DNA from: Cereibacter sphaeroides
Lineage (GTDB): Bacteria; Pseudomonadota; Alphaproteobacteria; Rhodobacterales; Rhodobacteraceae
Length of the DNA stretch: 64,000 bases
Assembly (NCBI GenBank): GCA_003243455.1
Contig: QFQS01000001.1
Location: forward strand, 1,302,001-1,366,000
Reading direction: 5' to 3'
Shown here in pieces: positions 24,784-33,607 of the stretch; position 1 is the stretch's first letter, and each line of letters opens with the position of its first letter. The notes under the pieces were generated by a model. The model searched no databases and was not told the DNA's origin. It worked only from the letters and a program-made list of their open reading frames with translations. The position numbers were made by a program, and so were the translations under genes.

Positions 24784-26520
24784 GTGACGACAAGATATTC
24801 GGGCCGCCTGGGGTGGCTGGTTCTGGTTTTGGTGACGGCGTTTGGCGCAGCCGGGCAGGCGCAAGACAATACCTGGGTGCAGATCGAGGCGCAGCCGACG
24901 CTGGCCGAGGCGAAGGAGCGGGCCGAGGCCTATGCCAGTGCGTTCCCCGATGTCGCGGGTTTTGCCCTGCGTTCCGGCTGGTTCGGCATCGTGCTTGGCC
25001 CTTATGCCAGCGAAGAAGCTCAAACGAAACTGACCGACCTGAAACGCGAAAGGCTGATCCCGTCGGACAGTTTCATCGCCTATGGCCGCGATTTCCGTGA
25101 CCGCTTCTGGCCGGACGAGACGCAAGCTCCGACCCCGGAACTGCAAATTACGGAACCTGTGCCAGAGGCGACGGCCACGTCGCCGCTGCAGGACGAGACG
25201 CCGGAACAGGCCCGCGCGACTGAGGCTGCACTTGACAAGGAGGAGCGGCAGGAGTTGCAGACAGCGCTGCAATGGTTCGGCTTTTACGCATCAAGCATAG
25301 ATGGCGCCATCGGCCCCGGCACACGCACGGCCATGGCCGCCTGGCAAGAGGCGAATGCGGCCGAACCTACGGGCGTCCTGACCACCCGCCAGCGTGACAC
25401 GCTGGTCGGCGCGCATAAGGCCGCCGTCGCCGAACTGGGCCTGCAAAAGGTCAGCGAGACAGAAGCAGGCATCGAGATCGACCTGCCCATGGCCATGATC
25501 GCCTTTGACCGTTACGAGCCGCCCTTCGCCCGGTTCAGCGAAAAGGACGGCAGCGGCGTATCTGTGCTGCTGATCAGCCAACCCGGTGATGAGCCCGCGC
25601 TGCGGGGTTTGTACGACTTCATGCAGACGTTGCAGATCGTGCCGCTGGAGGGTGAGCGCAGCCGCACCGAGCGGTCTTTCGAGATTCAGGGCCGCAACGG
25701 CGAGATCGAGAGTTTCACCCACGTCGAACTGGCAGGCGGCTTGATCAAGGGCTACACGCTGGTCTGGCCCGTGGGCAATGGCGGGAAAATGGAGCGCGTG
25801 CTGGCGGCAATGGAGTCGAGCTTCCGTCCGCTTGGCGACCGCGCGCTGGACCCCGGTCTGGCCCCCATGGACGACGCGCAGCGCGAAGGGATGTTGTCGG
25901 GGCTTGAGGTACGCAAGCCGATCCTGTCGCGTTCGGGCTTTTTCATCGACGCCACGGGAACCGTGCTGACCACACCGGACGTGCTGCAATCCTGCGCTCG
26001 CGTCACCATCGACGGCGATCAGGAGATGAAAGTCCGCCTGTCGGATACCTCCTCGGGCCTTGCCGTTCTGACGCCCGACCGTCCGCTTTCCCCCCCCGCC
26101 GTCGCAAGTTTTCAGCGCGCGGCAGAGCCAGCAGGTGCAGAAGTGGCTGTCGCGGGCTATCCTTTTGAGGGAGAATTGACCTCGCCGACCCTGACCTTTG
26201 GCTTGGTCGAGGCATTGCAGGGCCTGGACGGCGAGCCGGGGCTGAAACGCCTCAGCTTGCCCGCCAAGACCGGCGATGCGGGCGGCCCCGTGGTGGATGG
26301 CACAGGCGCCGTTGTCGGTATGCTGCTGCCGCGCACCAAAGATGGCACGCGAATCCTGCCACCTGACGTGACCTTTGCGGCCACTGCCGAGGCGATCGAG
26401 GCGCGGCTGCTGACCGAAGGCATCACGCTGAACCTTGCGACGCAGCAAGGCGCGCTGCCGCCCGAGGATCTGACGCGGCGGGCGACAGGGATGACGGTGC
26501 TGGTGTCCTGCTGGGACTGA
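24784..26520 (+). CDS. Exported protein with SPOR-like, peptidoglycan-binding and protease-like domains
   Basis: 578 residues from GTG 24784. A signal peptide ends ...A-A-G-Q-A-Q. Residues ~30-105 look SPOR-like (W-V-Q-I-E-A-Q, F-G-I-V-L-G-P-Y). An acidic/proline linker follows. Residues ~155-205 are a PG_binding_1 repeat (L-Q-T-A-L-Q-W-F-G-F-Y, D-G-A-I-G-P-G-T-R-T-A-M). Residues ~370-560 resemble a trypsin-like fold (G-F-F-I-D-A-T-G-T-V-L-T, G-D-A-G-G-P-V-V-D). The usual catalytic His after the first block is missing and the nucleophile position reads G-D-A-G-G, not G-D-S-G-G, so the protease part is probably inactive. Likely a cell-wall binding envelope protein. It converges on trkH. Confidence 0.75.
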   Translation: MTTRYSGRLGWLVLVLVTAFGAAGQAQDNTWVQIEAQPTLAEAKERAEAYASAFPDVAGFALRSGWFGIVLGPYASEEAQTKLTDLKRERLIPSDSFIAYGRDFRDRFWPDETQAPTPELQITEPVPEATATSPLQDETPEQARATEAALDKEERQELQTALQWFGFYASSIDGAIGPGTRTAMAAWQEANAAEPTGVLTTRQRDTLVGAHKAAVAELGLQKVSETEAGIEIDLPMAMIAFDRYEPPFARFSEKDGSGVSVLLISQPGDEPALRGLYDFMQTLQIVPLEGERSRTERSFEIQGRNGEIESFTHVELAGGLIKGYTLVWPVGNGGKMERVLAAMESSFRPLGDRALDPGLAPMDDAQREGMLSGLEVRKPILSRSGFFIDATGTVLTTPDVLQSCARVTIDGDQEMKVRLSDTSSGLAVLTPDRPLSPPAVASFQRAAEPAGAEVAVAGYPFEGELTSPTLTFGLVEALQGLDGEPGLKRLSLPAKTGDAGGPVVDGTGAVVGMLLPRTKDGTRILPPDVTFAATAEAIEARLLTEGITLNLATQQGALPPEDLTRRATGMTVLVSCWD

Positions 26521-26529
26521 CGGCGGGAG

Positions 26530-27978
26530 TCAGCCCCGCCAGAAGCGCGGCAGCAACAGCACGAAGAACGACAGCAGCGCCAGCCGTCCGGCAATCATCG
26601 CGACGATCATCATGACCACCGCTGCATCGGGAAAATCGACAAAGGTGCCGGTCGGCGCGACAAGCGGGCCATAGCCGTAGCCGATGTTGCCAAGCGAGGT
26701 CCACGCCGCGAAGATCGCGCTTTCGGTATCCACGCCGACCAGTGTCATCGCGACCCCCAGGATACCGATCGACAGAATGTAGCCGCAGACATACAGGATG
26801 ATGCCGTTCAGCGTGCTGTCATCCACTGTGCGCCCCGCGTATTTCACTGGCGCGATCCGGCTGGGCGTGGCGATCAGGCGCAACTGCGCCGCGATGGCGG
26901 CCATCGTCACCTGCACCCGGAACACGCTGAGCGCGCCCGAGCTTGAGGACGAGCAGCCTCCGATGATGCCAAGGGCAAAGGCCACCACCATCGAAAACCC
27001 GCCCCAGGTGGCGAAACTGCCCGAGAAAAAGCCCGTGCCGCTCATGATCGAGACGAGGTTGAACAGCGTCTCGCGGAAGGTCGGCTCCAGTTCGCCGCCG
27101 AAATGGAAAAGCCGCCAACCGGTCACGGCGATCACCGAGACGGCGATGACGGTCAGATAGCCGCGCACCTGCGTATCCTTCCAGATCGCCTTGGGCGATC
27201 CGGTGACCATCTGCAGATAACGCACATAGGGCAGGCTGCCGCAAATCATGAACAGCGTGCCGAAATACTCGCCAAGGCCTGCATGGCCTGTAAAGGAATC
27301 GTCCGCCGGCGAAAACCCGCCCGTCGCGATCGACGACATGCCGTTCACCACAGCGTCCAGCGCGGACATGCCGATGACCAGATAGGTCAGGATGCAGATC
27401 ACCGTCAGCACGACATAGACCCCGGCCAGCGACAGCGCGATGTGGTTGGCGCGCGGCAGCATCTTGCCCAGCGTGTCAAAGCCCTCGGCGCGAAAGAACT
27501 GCATGCCACCCACCCGCATGACCGGCAGGAAGGCCAGTGCCACGAAGGCGATGCCAAGCCCGCCAAGCCAGGTGATCATGCCACGCCAAAGGTTGACGCC
27601 CGGCGGGATGTAGTCCAGCCCGACCAGCAGCGTTGACCCCGTGGTGGTTATCCCCGATACGGCCTCAAAATAACCTACCAGCGGACTGGCGTGCTGGACG
27701 CCCAGAATGATGGGAAGCGCCGCGAATACCGGGACGATCGTCCAGGCAGAGATGGTCAGCAGAAAGGCCTGGCGGACATTCAGGGCCTTGCCCAGAGAGT
27801 TTCGCGTGGCCAACGAAAGCAGCCCCCCGAACACGGTCGAGATGAAGGCCGAGACGAGGAAGGACGGGGCGTTGTCCGTCCCCGCGAGCCAATCCACCAT
27901 GGCGGGCAGCAGCATCAGAACGCCAAGGACGGCGATCATCAGGCCGACGACATAGCCGATGGGGCGCAGATCCAGCAT
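26530..27978 (-). CDS. trkH: Potassium uptake protein TrkH
   Basis: 482 residues, four pore repeats visible by their filter loops: G-I-T-T-T-G-S-T-L, G-M-S-S-I-A-T-G-G-F-S, I-M-S-G-T-G-F-F-S-G and L-G-N-I-G-Y-G-Y-G. It is the membrane subunit of Trk; the cytoplasmic TrkA is not in the window. The stop is only 9 bp from the stop of the converging gene. Confidence 0.93.
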   Translation of the reverse strand: MLDLRPIGYVVGLMIAVLGVLMLLPAMVDWLAGTDNAPSFLVSAFISTVFGGLLSLATRNSLGKALNVRQAFLLTISAWTIVPVFAALPIILGVQHASPLVGYFEAVSGITTTGSTLLVGLDYIPPGVNLWRGMITWLGGLGIAFVALAFLPVMRVGGMQFFRAEGFDTLGKMLPRANHIALSLAGVYVVLTVICILTYLVIGMSALDAVVNGMSSIATGGFSPADDSFTGHAGLGEYFGTLFMICGSLPYVRYLQMVTGSPKAIWKDTQVRGYLTVIAVSVIAVTGWRLFHFGGELEPTFRETLFNLVSIMSGTGFFSGSFATWGGFSMVVAFALGIIGGCSSSSSGALSVFRVQVTMAAIAAQLRLIATPSRIAPVKYAGRTVDDSTLNGIILYVCGYILSIGILGVAMTLVGVDTESAIFAAWTSLGNIGYGYGPLVAPTGTFVDFPDAAVVMMIVAMIAGRLALLSFFVLLLPRFWRG

Positions 27979-28032
27979 GGCCAGAGGCTTGGCCGCTGGC
28001 CTGATTCAAGTCAAGCCGAGTCGCCAGGTGGC

Positions 28033-29124
28033 CTAGCCTGAGTGGATCAGCGATGCAAAAAGGCGCGGGTCCAGGCTTTCCGCGGCAAAGGTGTCGCCGT
28101 GGGTCAGCAGGCTGACCGCATCATGGCTGTGCAGGCTTTCCTGATGACTGGCCACGATGCGGAAATCGCCGATCCGGCAATCCGCCAGCAGCTTTTCGCA
28201 GAAGCTGCGCGCAGCATCCTCGACGAAGATCGGATTGGCGGCGTTCAGTTCGGCAAAGGCCTGTTCATCCTCGCGCTTGACCATCACTTGCGTCTCGGTC
28301 GGCACGCCTGCACGGGCAAGGTCGATCAGATCCTCGAACCACAGGCAATCGCCGTCCACCACCTCGACCGAAATGCGCGCCACCGACCGCTGCGAATGCG
28401 GCGTCGCCAGTTGCCCTCGTTCGCGCCGGGCATGTTCTGACAGTTCCAGTGAGCAGGGGCAGGTCGAGGAATAGACGTAGTCGAGGTGCATGATCTTCTT
28501 GCGCTGCCCGTCACGGTCGACCAGTTCCAGCGCAATGTCGTAATACTGCCAGCCGGACAGGCCCGAACGCAGCGAGGGTAAGCGGACAGGGAAGGAGAAG
28601 CGCATCTGAATGCGGGCGTCGAAGCTGTCGAGGTCGCGCTTGTAGTCGTCCAGCGCCGCCTCGATCACCTCGAAGCTGAAGCTTTCTTCGGCATGGGCAT
28701 AGAAGGACCGCATGATGCGGCTCATGTTGATGCCCTTTTTCTCGGCCTCCAGGCTGACCGTGCCGGTCACGCTGGTTTCCAGCAGAAGGTCGGCGGCATC
28801 GCGGGTGTGATAGCGGATCGGCAGGCGGAAGTTCGAGATGCCGACATGCTGGATCTGACGCTGCGCGCCCACGATCAGACTGGCGGGGCCATTCTGCAGG
28901 TCGGGCAGTGTGGCCTTGTAGGCCTCATCCACCGCGAATTCCTCGGGATAGGCGCGGCTCAGCGCGGGATATCCATCGCGCGACGACAAGAGTGCGACCG
29001 ACGCGTCCAACGACGGTGCTGCGGTGTCCGGCGGCGTTTCCGCCCACCGGCGCAACACCGCAAGCGCCGCCTCGGCCTCATCGCGCGACGGCTTGCGATC
29101 GCCAACCGGTGTCTGGATGTTCAT
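28033..29124 (-). CDS. folE2: GTP cyclohydrolase FolE2 (type IB)
   Basis: 363 residues. The COG1469/FolE2 catalytic region is present (S-S-T-C-P-C-S-L-E-L-S-E-H-A, A-T-P-H-S-Q-R-S), as is the N-terminal H-V-G-I-S-N-F-R-L-P-I. It converts GTP to 7,8-dihydroneopterin triphosphate for folate synthesis and can use metals other than zinc. I looked for a Zur-type site in the 100 bp upstream and saw none. No folate gene is adjacent. Confidence 0.94.
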   Translation of the reverse strand: MNIQTPVGDRKPSRDEAEAALAVLRRWAETPPDTAAPSLDASVALLSSRDGYPALSRAYPEEFAVDEAYKATLPDLQNGPASLIVGAQRQIQHVGISNFRLPIRYHTRDAADLLLETSVTGTVSLEAEKKGINMSRIMRSFYAHAEESFSFEVIEAALDDYKRDLDSFDARIQMRFSFPVRLPSLRSGLSGWQYYDIALELVDRDGQRKKIMHLDYVYSSTCPCSLELSEHARRERGQLATPHSQRSVARISVEVVDGDCLWFEDLIDLARAGVPTETQVMVKREDEQAFAELNAANPIFVEDAARSFCEKLLADCRIGDFRIVASHQESLHSHDAVSLLTHGDTFAAESLDPRLFASLIHSG

Positions 29125-29247
29125 GACGGGCCCCCTTCAGGTCGCATGACGGACAGGCTGCACTATGTGGGGCGTCAAACCCCATCGGTCCACCCTTACC
29201 GAACTATTTTCTGCAAGAAGCGCCACTGTATCATCTTTGCCCACGGG

Positions 29248-29322
29248 ATGCGCGGCCACCTTGCCTGTCCCGGCAGGTGGCCAGCGAAATGGGGATAGGC
29301 GCAGGAGTGATCCTGCGCCTAT
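29248..29322. terminator. Two hairpins after the Pro/Gly-rich gene
   Basis: ATAGGCGCAGGA (29295-29306), loop GTGA, TCCTGCGCCTAT (29311-29322) is a perfect 12-bp stem. A second stem, GGCCACCT with AGGTGGCC, lies near 29250-29278. Both are downstream of the minus-strand gene ending at 29424, so termination is the simplest role; the T run is short. The remaining ~300-bp gap to folE2 shows nothing else. Confidence 0.6.
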
Positions 29323-29423
29323 GTTAGTAGCCTAAGCTGGGAATTTGGCTTATCCCGATCAAAATCCGACTGTCTTGACCAGTTTTGATTTGGAGCCTTC
29401 CCGCTCGTCTTTCGTCAGAAACA

Positions 29424-30299
29424 TCAGAAACTTGATGGCGAAAAGCCACCGCCAGTTCCACCGGAGATGGCCCTACCGATTGCCCCACTGATAAGACTGG
29501 CGGTTTGGGCCGAGGCGAGTGGGGCCGCAGTCGATACGACGTGCTTCGTGACTGCCTGAGCCTCTTTCTTGCTCGAGTATGTGGCAGAACCAGCGGAAGT
29601 GGTTGTATCGCCGATGGTAACCGACGCCTTCACGGTGTTTCCTTGTTGCTTCACCGTGACATCAACATCTTCGCCCGTCTTGGCTTTGGCACTCACCGTC
29701 ACCGTAACATCGCCGTTGCTAGTGACTTTCGCCTTGCAGGCCGACGCGCATTCCAGCGACTGGGCGAATTCCTTCGCCTCTTCCTTGGCTGTCTTCTGAT
29801 CTGTCACAGTCCCAGTAGCGGGTGTGGACATCGTCGACACGCCAAAGCTCGACGGTTCATTCTCGCTCTTACCGCCACGGTCCTCGTTGAGTTCAAAGGA
29901 CGCCGGACGATTTATTGCGACGTCAGGTATCGCCTCATCGGGAGTATCAGGCGAGAATGGGAGGTCGGGTGCCGCAGCCACCGGCCCGGGCGCGCTCGGA
30001 CCAGGATCAGCCGGGCCGGGGTCCGACGGCGCCGAACCACCCGGCCCAGGTCCGCCAGGGCCAGGATCGGGCGTATCGTCGGGACCGGGATCGCCGAAAT
30101 CGGGTCCTGGCGCACCGCCACCCGGAGGCGAATAGGGGTCATCGGGGCCGCCGGGCATTTCGGGGGCGTCCTGCGCGGCGACGCTGCCACCTATCGACAG
30201 GCCATGCGGGGTAACTTTCAACGACATCGGCGTGGCGGCACAAAGCGCGGCCAGCGATACGGACAGCACAGCGCTGCGGTATCCGGTAAACAGGAACAC
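29424..30299 (-). CDS. Secreted Pro/Gly/Asp-rich protein, uncharacterised
   Basis: 291 residues, not recognised. A signal-like N-terminus (L-S-V-S-L-A-A-L-C-A-A-T) is followed by a low-complexity stretch at ~45-120 built from P-G-P, D-P-G-P and G-P-G repeats. A Ser/Thr/Val/Lys-rich domain at ~165-260 then shows alternating V-T-V-T-V-S strands (probably beta) with one cysteine pair (C-A-S-A-C). A Gly/Ser-rich end follows (S-G-G-T-G-G-G-F-S-P). The 3' half is AT-richer than the neighbours. It might be a surface-exposed or matrix protein with an unstructured stalk. No neighbour suggests a partner. Confidence 0.6.
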   Translation of the reverse strand: MFLFTGYRSAVLSVSLAALCAATPMSLKVTPHGLSIGGSVAAQDAPEMPGGPDDPYSPPGGGAPGPDFGDPGPDDTPDPGPGGPGPGGSAPSDPGPADPGPSAPGPVAAAPDLPFSPDTPDEAIPDVAINRPASFELNEDRGGKSENEPSSFGVSTMSTPATGTVTDQKTAKEEAKEFAQSLECASACKAKVTSNGDVTVTVSAKAKTGEDVDVTVKQQGNTVKASVTIGDTTTSAGSATYSSKKEAQAVTKHVVSTAAPLASAQTASLISGAIGRAISGGTGGGFSPSSF

Positions 30300-30433
30300 C
30301 CTCGATCATCCTCATGCAATGGATCTAGTCCGCTGTATGGGATGACCGCGATTAATGGCGAAGCGGTGACCTCGCTTCGCCAAATTTCGTGTTGTTTTGC
30401 AGTAGGATAGCGGCAGAAGCCGCCAATTCAGCT

Positions 30434-31615
30434 TTAGACTTTATCCAGCGCCTGTTTCAGGTCCATGATCAGGTCGCCCGCATCCTCCAGCCCCACCGAC
30501 AGGCGGATCAGGCCGGGCGTGATGCCAAGCTTTGCCTTTTGCTCATCGGGCAGACGCTGGTGCGTCGTCGTCGCAGGATGGGTGGCGATGGTTTTCGCAT
30601 CACCAAGGTTGTTCGAAATCTTGATGATCTCCAGCGCATTCATGAAACGGAACGCAGCCTCTTTCCCGCCCTTGATATCAAAGGCGAGCAGCGTGCCGCC
30701 AGACCCCATCTGCCGCGCAGCCAGTTCGGCCTGCGGGTGATCGGCTAGCCCCGGAAAGATCACGCGGGACAGGCGTTTGTCATCCTTCAACGCTTCGGCG
30801 ATGCGCAGCGCGCCGTCCGCCATGGCTCGACAGCGCAGGTCCAACGTGACCATCCCGCTGAGCATCACCCAGGCGGTAAAGGGGCTCATCGAGCCGCCGG
30901 TATGCTTCATGTAGGGTTCAAGCACCTTGCGGATGAAGTGCTGCGTGCCGCAGACCACGCCACCCAGCGCCCGCCCCTGCCCGTCGATGTGCTTTGTCGT
31001 GGAATAGACGATCACATCCGCGCCCTGCTCGACCGCGCGGGAAAACACGGGCGTCGCAAAGACGTTGTCCACGATGACCAGCGCACCCGCGGCATGAGCG
31101 ATCTTTGACACCGCCTCGATATCAATGATCTCCAGCGTCGGGTTCGACATGGATTCAAAGAACACGGCCTTGGTTCCCGGCGTCACCGCTGCGCGCCACT
31201 GGTCCAGGTCGGTGCCATCGACAAAGACCACCTCGACGCCGAAGCGGGCCAGAACCTCTTCCAGCACATAGAGGCAACTGCCGAACAGCGCGCGGCTGGA
31301 CACCACGCGGTCGCCCGCGCGCAGCAGAGAGGTCAGCGCGCCGTTGACCGCCGCCATGCCGCTGGCCGTAGCGAAGGCGTCCTCGGTGCCCTCGATCGCC
31401 GCGATCCGCTCTTCGAACATCCGCGTCGTGGGGTTGCCGTAGCGGGCATAGATGAATTCGTCCGGCCCGGCCTGGATGAACCGCGCCTCGGCCTGTTCCG
31501 CACTGTCATAGGCAAAGCCCTGCGTCAGGAAAATGGCCTCGGCCATCTCGCCGTACTGGCTGCGACGGCTGCCCTCATGCACCAGTTGCGTGCGGCGGTT
31601 CCAGTCCTTGCTCAT
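30434..31615 (-). CDS. metZ: O-succinylhomoserine sulfhydrylase
   Basis: 393 residues from ATG 31615, Cys/Met-metabolism PLP family. The Schiff-base lysine lies in Y-S-T-T-K-H-I-D-G-Q-G-R; other blocks are Y-A-R-Y-G-N-P-T, A-T-A-S-G-M-A-A-V and R-L-S-V-G-L-E-D. It condenses O-succinylhomoserine with sulphide to homocysteine, the direct sulphhydrylation route to methionine. The leader carries a SAM-II riboswitch and a terminator, so expression should fall when S-adenosylmethionine is plentiful. Confidence 0.94.
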   Translation of the reverse strand: MSKDWNRRTQLVHEGSRRSQYGEMAEAIFLTQGFAYDSAEQAEARFIQAGPDEFIYARYGNPTTRMFEERIAAIEGTEDAFATASGMAAVNGALTSLLRAGDRVVSSRALFGSCLYVLEEVLARFGVEVVFVDGTDLDQWRAAVTPGTKAVFFESMSNPTLEIIDIEAVSKIAHAAGALVIVDNVFATPVFSRAVEQGADVIVYSTTKHIDGQGRALGGVVCGTQHFIRKVLEPYMKHTGGSMSPFTAWVMLSGMVTLDLRCRAMADGALRIAEALKDDKRLSRVIFPGLADHPQAELAARQMGSGGTLLAFDIKGGKEAAFRFMNALEIIKISNNLGDAKTIATHPATTTHQRLPDEQKAKLGITPGLIRLSVGLEDAGDLIMDLKQALDKV

Positions 31616-31637
31616 GCGCCTAGCCCTTTCGCGCAAC

Positions 31638-31672
31638 AAAAAACCCCCGGCCGATAAGAGGCGTCGGGGGTC
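31638..31672 (-). terminator. Intrinsic terminator in the metZ leader
   Basis: In the metZ sense: ACCCCCG ... CGGGGGT with inner GCC/GGC pairing, then TTTTTT-G, ending ~20 bases before the metZ start. Lying between riboswitch and gene, it is probably the expression platform. GGTC just upstream of the stem could pair with GACC of its 5' arm as an antiterminator. Confidence 0.8.
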
Positions 31673-31683
31673 CATCTGGCCCT

Positions 31684-31738
31684 GACCTCTTTAGCGGTTT
31701 GTTTAACGTGGCCCGCAATCCGGTACAAAGCGCCACGG
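31684..31738 (-). ncRNA. SAM-II riboswitch
   Basis: In the metZ sense: the P1 strand CGTGGCG, then CTTTG, CGGATTGCGGGCCACG closing P1 (CGTGGC with GCCACG), TTAAACAA, and the pseudoknot strand CGCTAAAGAGG. The order and the G-C-C-A-C-G-T-T-A-A-A and G-C-T-A-A-A-G-A blocks match the alphaproteobacterial SAM-II class found before methionine genes. It controls metZ, the next gene on this strand. Confidence 0.9.
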
Positions 31739-31869
31739 TGGTTGGCATACGCCCAAGCCGCGGGACCGTCAACGGGGCTTCGTTACAGTGCTGCAACGCA
31801 GCTTTCACCGACCTGTCGCAAGAGTTGGGTAGCTTTGGTGCAGGTTCCACCAGATTTCGGTATCGCCCA

Positions 31870-32784
31870 ATGCCGCTAGTGCAGGTCACCGCCGAAGGCC
31901 CGAAAGCTTCGTTCGACCACGAAGCTCTTCGCGCCGCCTTGGCCGATCTGCCCTGCGGCGCGCCGGTGGTGGTCATGATCCACGGCTTCCGCTTTGCCCC
32001 CGGGGTTGGGCGCCATTGTCCGCATACCCACATCCTGTCGCTCACCCCCAACCGCGCCGATCCGACCGCCATAAGCTGGCCCCGCCACCTGCGCCTTGGC
32101 GGGCGCAATGCCGGACTAGCGCTTGCCTTTGGTTGGTGGGCGCGTGGCACGATCTGGCACGCGCATCGCGAGGCGGCCGAGGCGGGTCTGGCGCTGGCAT
32201 CGCTTGTCGCAACAGTTCGTGAGATCGACCCCTCGCGCAGCGTTGATATTCTGGCGCATTCGCTTGGGGCGCGGGTCGTGCTGTCAGCCTTGCCGCTGGT
32301 CGAGGCGGGCGCCTTTGGCCGAATCATCCTGATGGCCGCCGCCGAGTTTCGTGCGCAGGCCGAGGCGGCAATCGACAGTCCGGCGGGCCTGCGGGCCGAG
32401 GTGGTGAATATCACCACACGCGAGAACGATATGTTCGATCTCTGCATAGAAACACTGATTTCTGCCGGTGCTGAGTGCTGCGTGGGGCATGGTTTGTCCA
32501 AGCCCCGCGCGAACTGGCTGGACCTGCAGATCGACCGGCCAGAGACCGTTTCGGCTCTTGCAGGTCTCGGCTTCCGCCTCGCCCCCCGCCGCAACCGGGT
32601 CTGCCACTGGTCACCCTACATGCGCCCTGGCGTGTTCCACCTGTACCGCGCCATACTGAACCGGGAAATCAGCCCCGCCCTGCTGCGCGCGCACCTGCCC
32701 GCGGGGCAAGAGGCCCGCTGGGCCCGGCTGTGGCCCGCCCTGCCCGCCTTCCCCCGCTTGCCTCTGCCCGGCAATCCGGCATGA
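31870..32784 (+). CDS. Alpha/beta hydrolase
   Basis: 304 residues from ATG 31870; the frame stays open upstream into the riboswitch region but that part has no hydrolase sequence. Fold markers: V-V-V-M-I-H-G-F-R-F (oxyanion strand and loop), I-L-A-H-S-L-G-A-R-V (nucleophile elbow in the A-H-S-L-G variant), and late R-N-R-V-C-H-W as a possible His region. No signal peptide. The substrate is unknown. It diverges from metZ and is followed 24 bp later by a GST gene. Confidence 0.75.
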   Translation: MPLVQVTAEGPKASFDHEALRAALADLPCGAPVVVMIHGFRFAPGVGRHCPHTHILSLTPNRADPTAISWPRHLRLGGRNAGLALAFGWWARGTIWHAHREAAEAGLALASLVATVREIDPSRSVDILAHSLGARVVLSALPLVEAGAFGRIILMAAAEFRAQAEAAIDSPAGLRAEVVNITTRENDMFDLCIETLISAGAECCVGHGLSKPRANWLDLQIDRPETVSALAGLGFRLAPRRNRVCHWSPYMRPGVFHLYRAILNREISPALLRAHLPAGQEARWARLWPALPAFPRLPLPGNPA

Positions 32785-32808
32785 TGACCTCCCACGTGGA
32801 GGCAACCC

Positions 32809-33507
32809 ATGACCGACCCCATTCAGCTTTACTACTGGCCCACGCCGAACGGCTGGAAGATCACCATCGCGCTGGAAGAGATGGGCCTGCCCTACAAGGT
32901 CAATTTCGTGAACATCGGCGCGGGCGAGCAGTTCGAACCGGACTTCCTGAAGATCGCGCCCAATAACCGGATGCCCGCGATCATCGACCCGAACGGGTCG
33001 GACGGCGCGCCGATCTCGATCTTCGAATCCGGCGCGATCCTGCAATACTTGGGCCGCAAGACCGGCAAGTTCTACGGCAAGACCGAACGCGACCGCGTGA
33101 CGATCGAGCAATGGCTGATGTGGCAGATGGGCGGCGTCGGCCCGATGGCCGGTCAGGCGCATCACTTCCTGACCTACGCGCCCGCCTTGGATCCGCCGCA
33201 GGATCTGCCCTATGCCAAGGACCGCTACCGGCGCGAGGTGAACCGGCTGTACGGCGTTCTGGACCGCCAGCTGAAGGGCCGCGATTTCGTGGCCGGAGAC
33301 CTGTCGATTGCCGATTTCGCGATCTGGCCCTGGACGCGCAACTGGAAGGGGCAGCAGCAGGCGCTGGACGACAAGCCCGATCTGGCCCGCTGGTTGGCGG
33401 CGATGGAGGCGCGGCCCGCCGTGCAGCGCGGCATCGCGGTTGGCGCGGAGCTGCGCAACAACAGCACCACGGATCGGAAGGCGCAGGAAATCCTGTTCAA
33501 GCGCTGA
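32809..33507 (+). CDS. Glutathione S-transferase, YfcG/Ure2-like
   Basis: 232 residues. The N-terminal thioredoxin-like domain begins Y-Y-W-P-T-P-N-G-W-K-I-T-I, the Thr-Pro-Asn-Gly active-site start of nu-class (YfcG-type) GSTs, with N-N-R-M-P-A-I-I-D and F-E-S-G-A-I-L. The C-terminal helical domain ends with A-D-F-A-I-W-P-W. YfcG-type proteins are glutathione-dependent disulphide reductases. An AAGGAGG-like site is not seen; ATG 32809 follows G-G-A-G-G at a short distance. Confidence 0.9.
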   Translation: MTDPIQLYYWPTPNGWKITIALEEMGLPYKVNFVNIGAGEQFEPDFLKIAPNNRMPAIIDPNGSDGAPISIFESGAILQYLGRKTGKFYGKTERDRVTIEQWLMWQMGGVGPMAGQAHHFLTYAPALDPPQDLPYAKDRYRREVNRLYGVLDRQLKGRDFVAGDLSIADFAIWPWTRNWKGQQQALDDKPDLARWLAAMEARPAVQRGIAVGAELRNNSTTDRKAQEILFKR

Positions 33508-33607
33508 TCCAGTCCAAACACAATTGCGCGCTAGGCTGAAACAGCCCCTTGTGGCAGGGGTCTGCCATGCTTTTTTGCGCGCTGAACAGACCTAACGATG
33601 CCCCGCC

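Noticed and set aside
29125..29247. Zur or PreQ1-type control of folE2
   Set aside because: No inverted A/T-rich Zur-like box and no riboswitch-like pattern is visible upstream of folE2.
29893..30135. Pro/Gly repeat stretch as a possible tandem DNA repeat or CRISPR-like array
   Set aside because: The repeats are short codon-level P-G-P variations inside a coding region, with no constant spacer or repeat length.
31699..31869. Upstream extension of the alpha/beta hydrolase gene
   Set aside because: It would start inside the SAM-II riboswitch region and has no hydrolase-like sequence; ATG 31870 is better.
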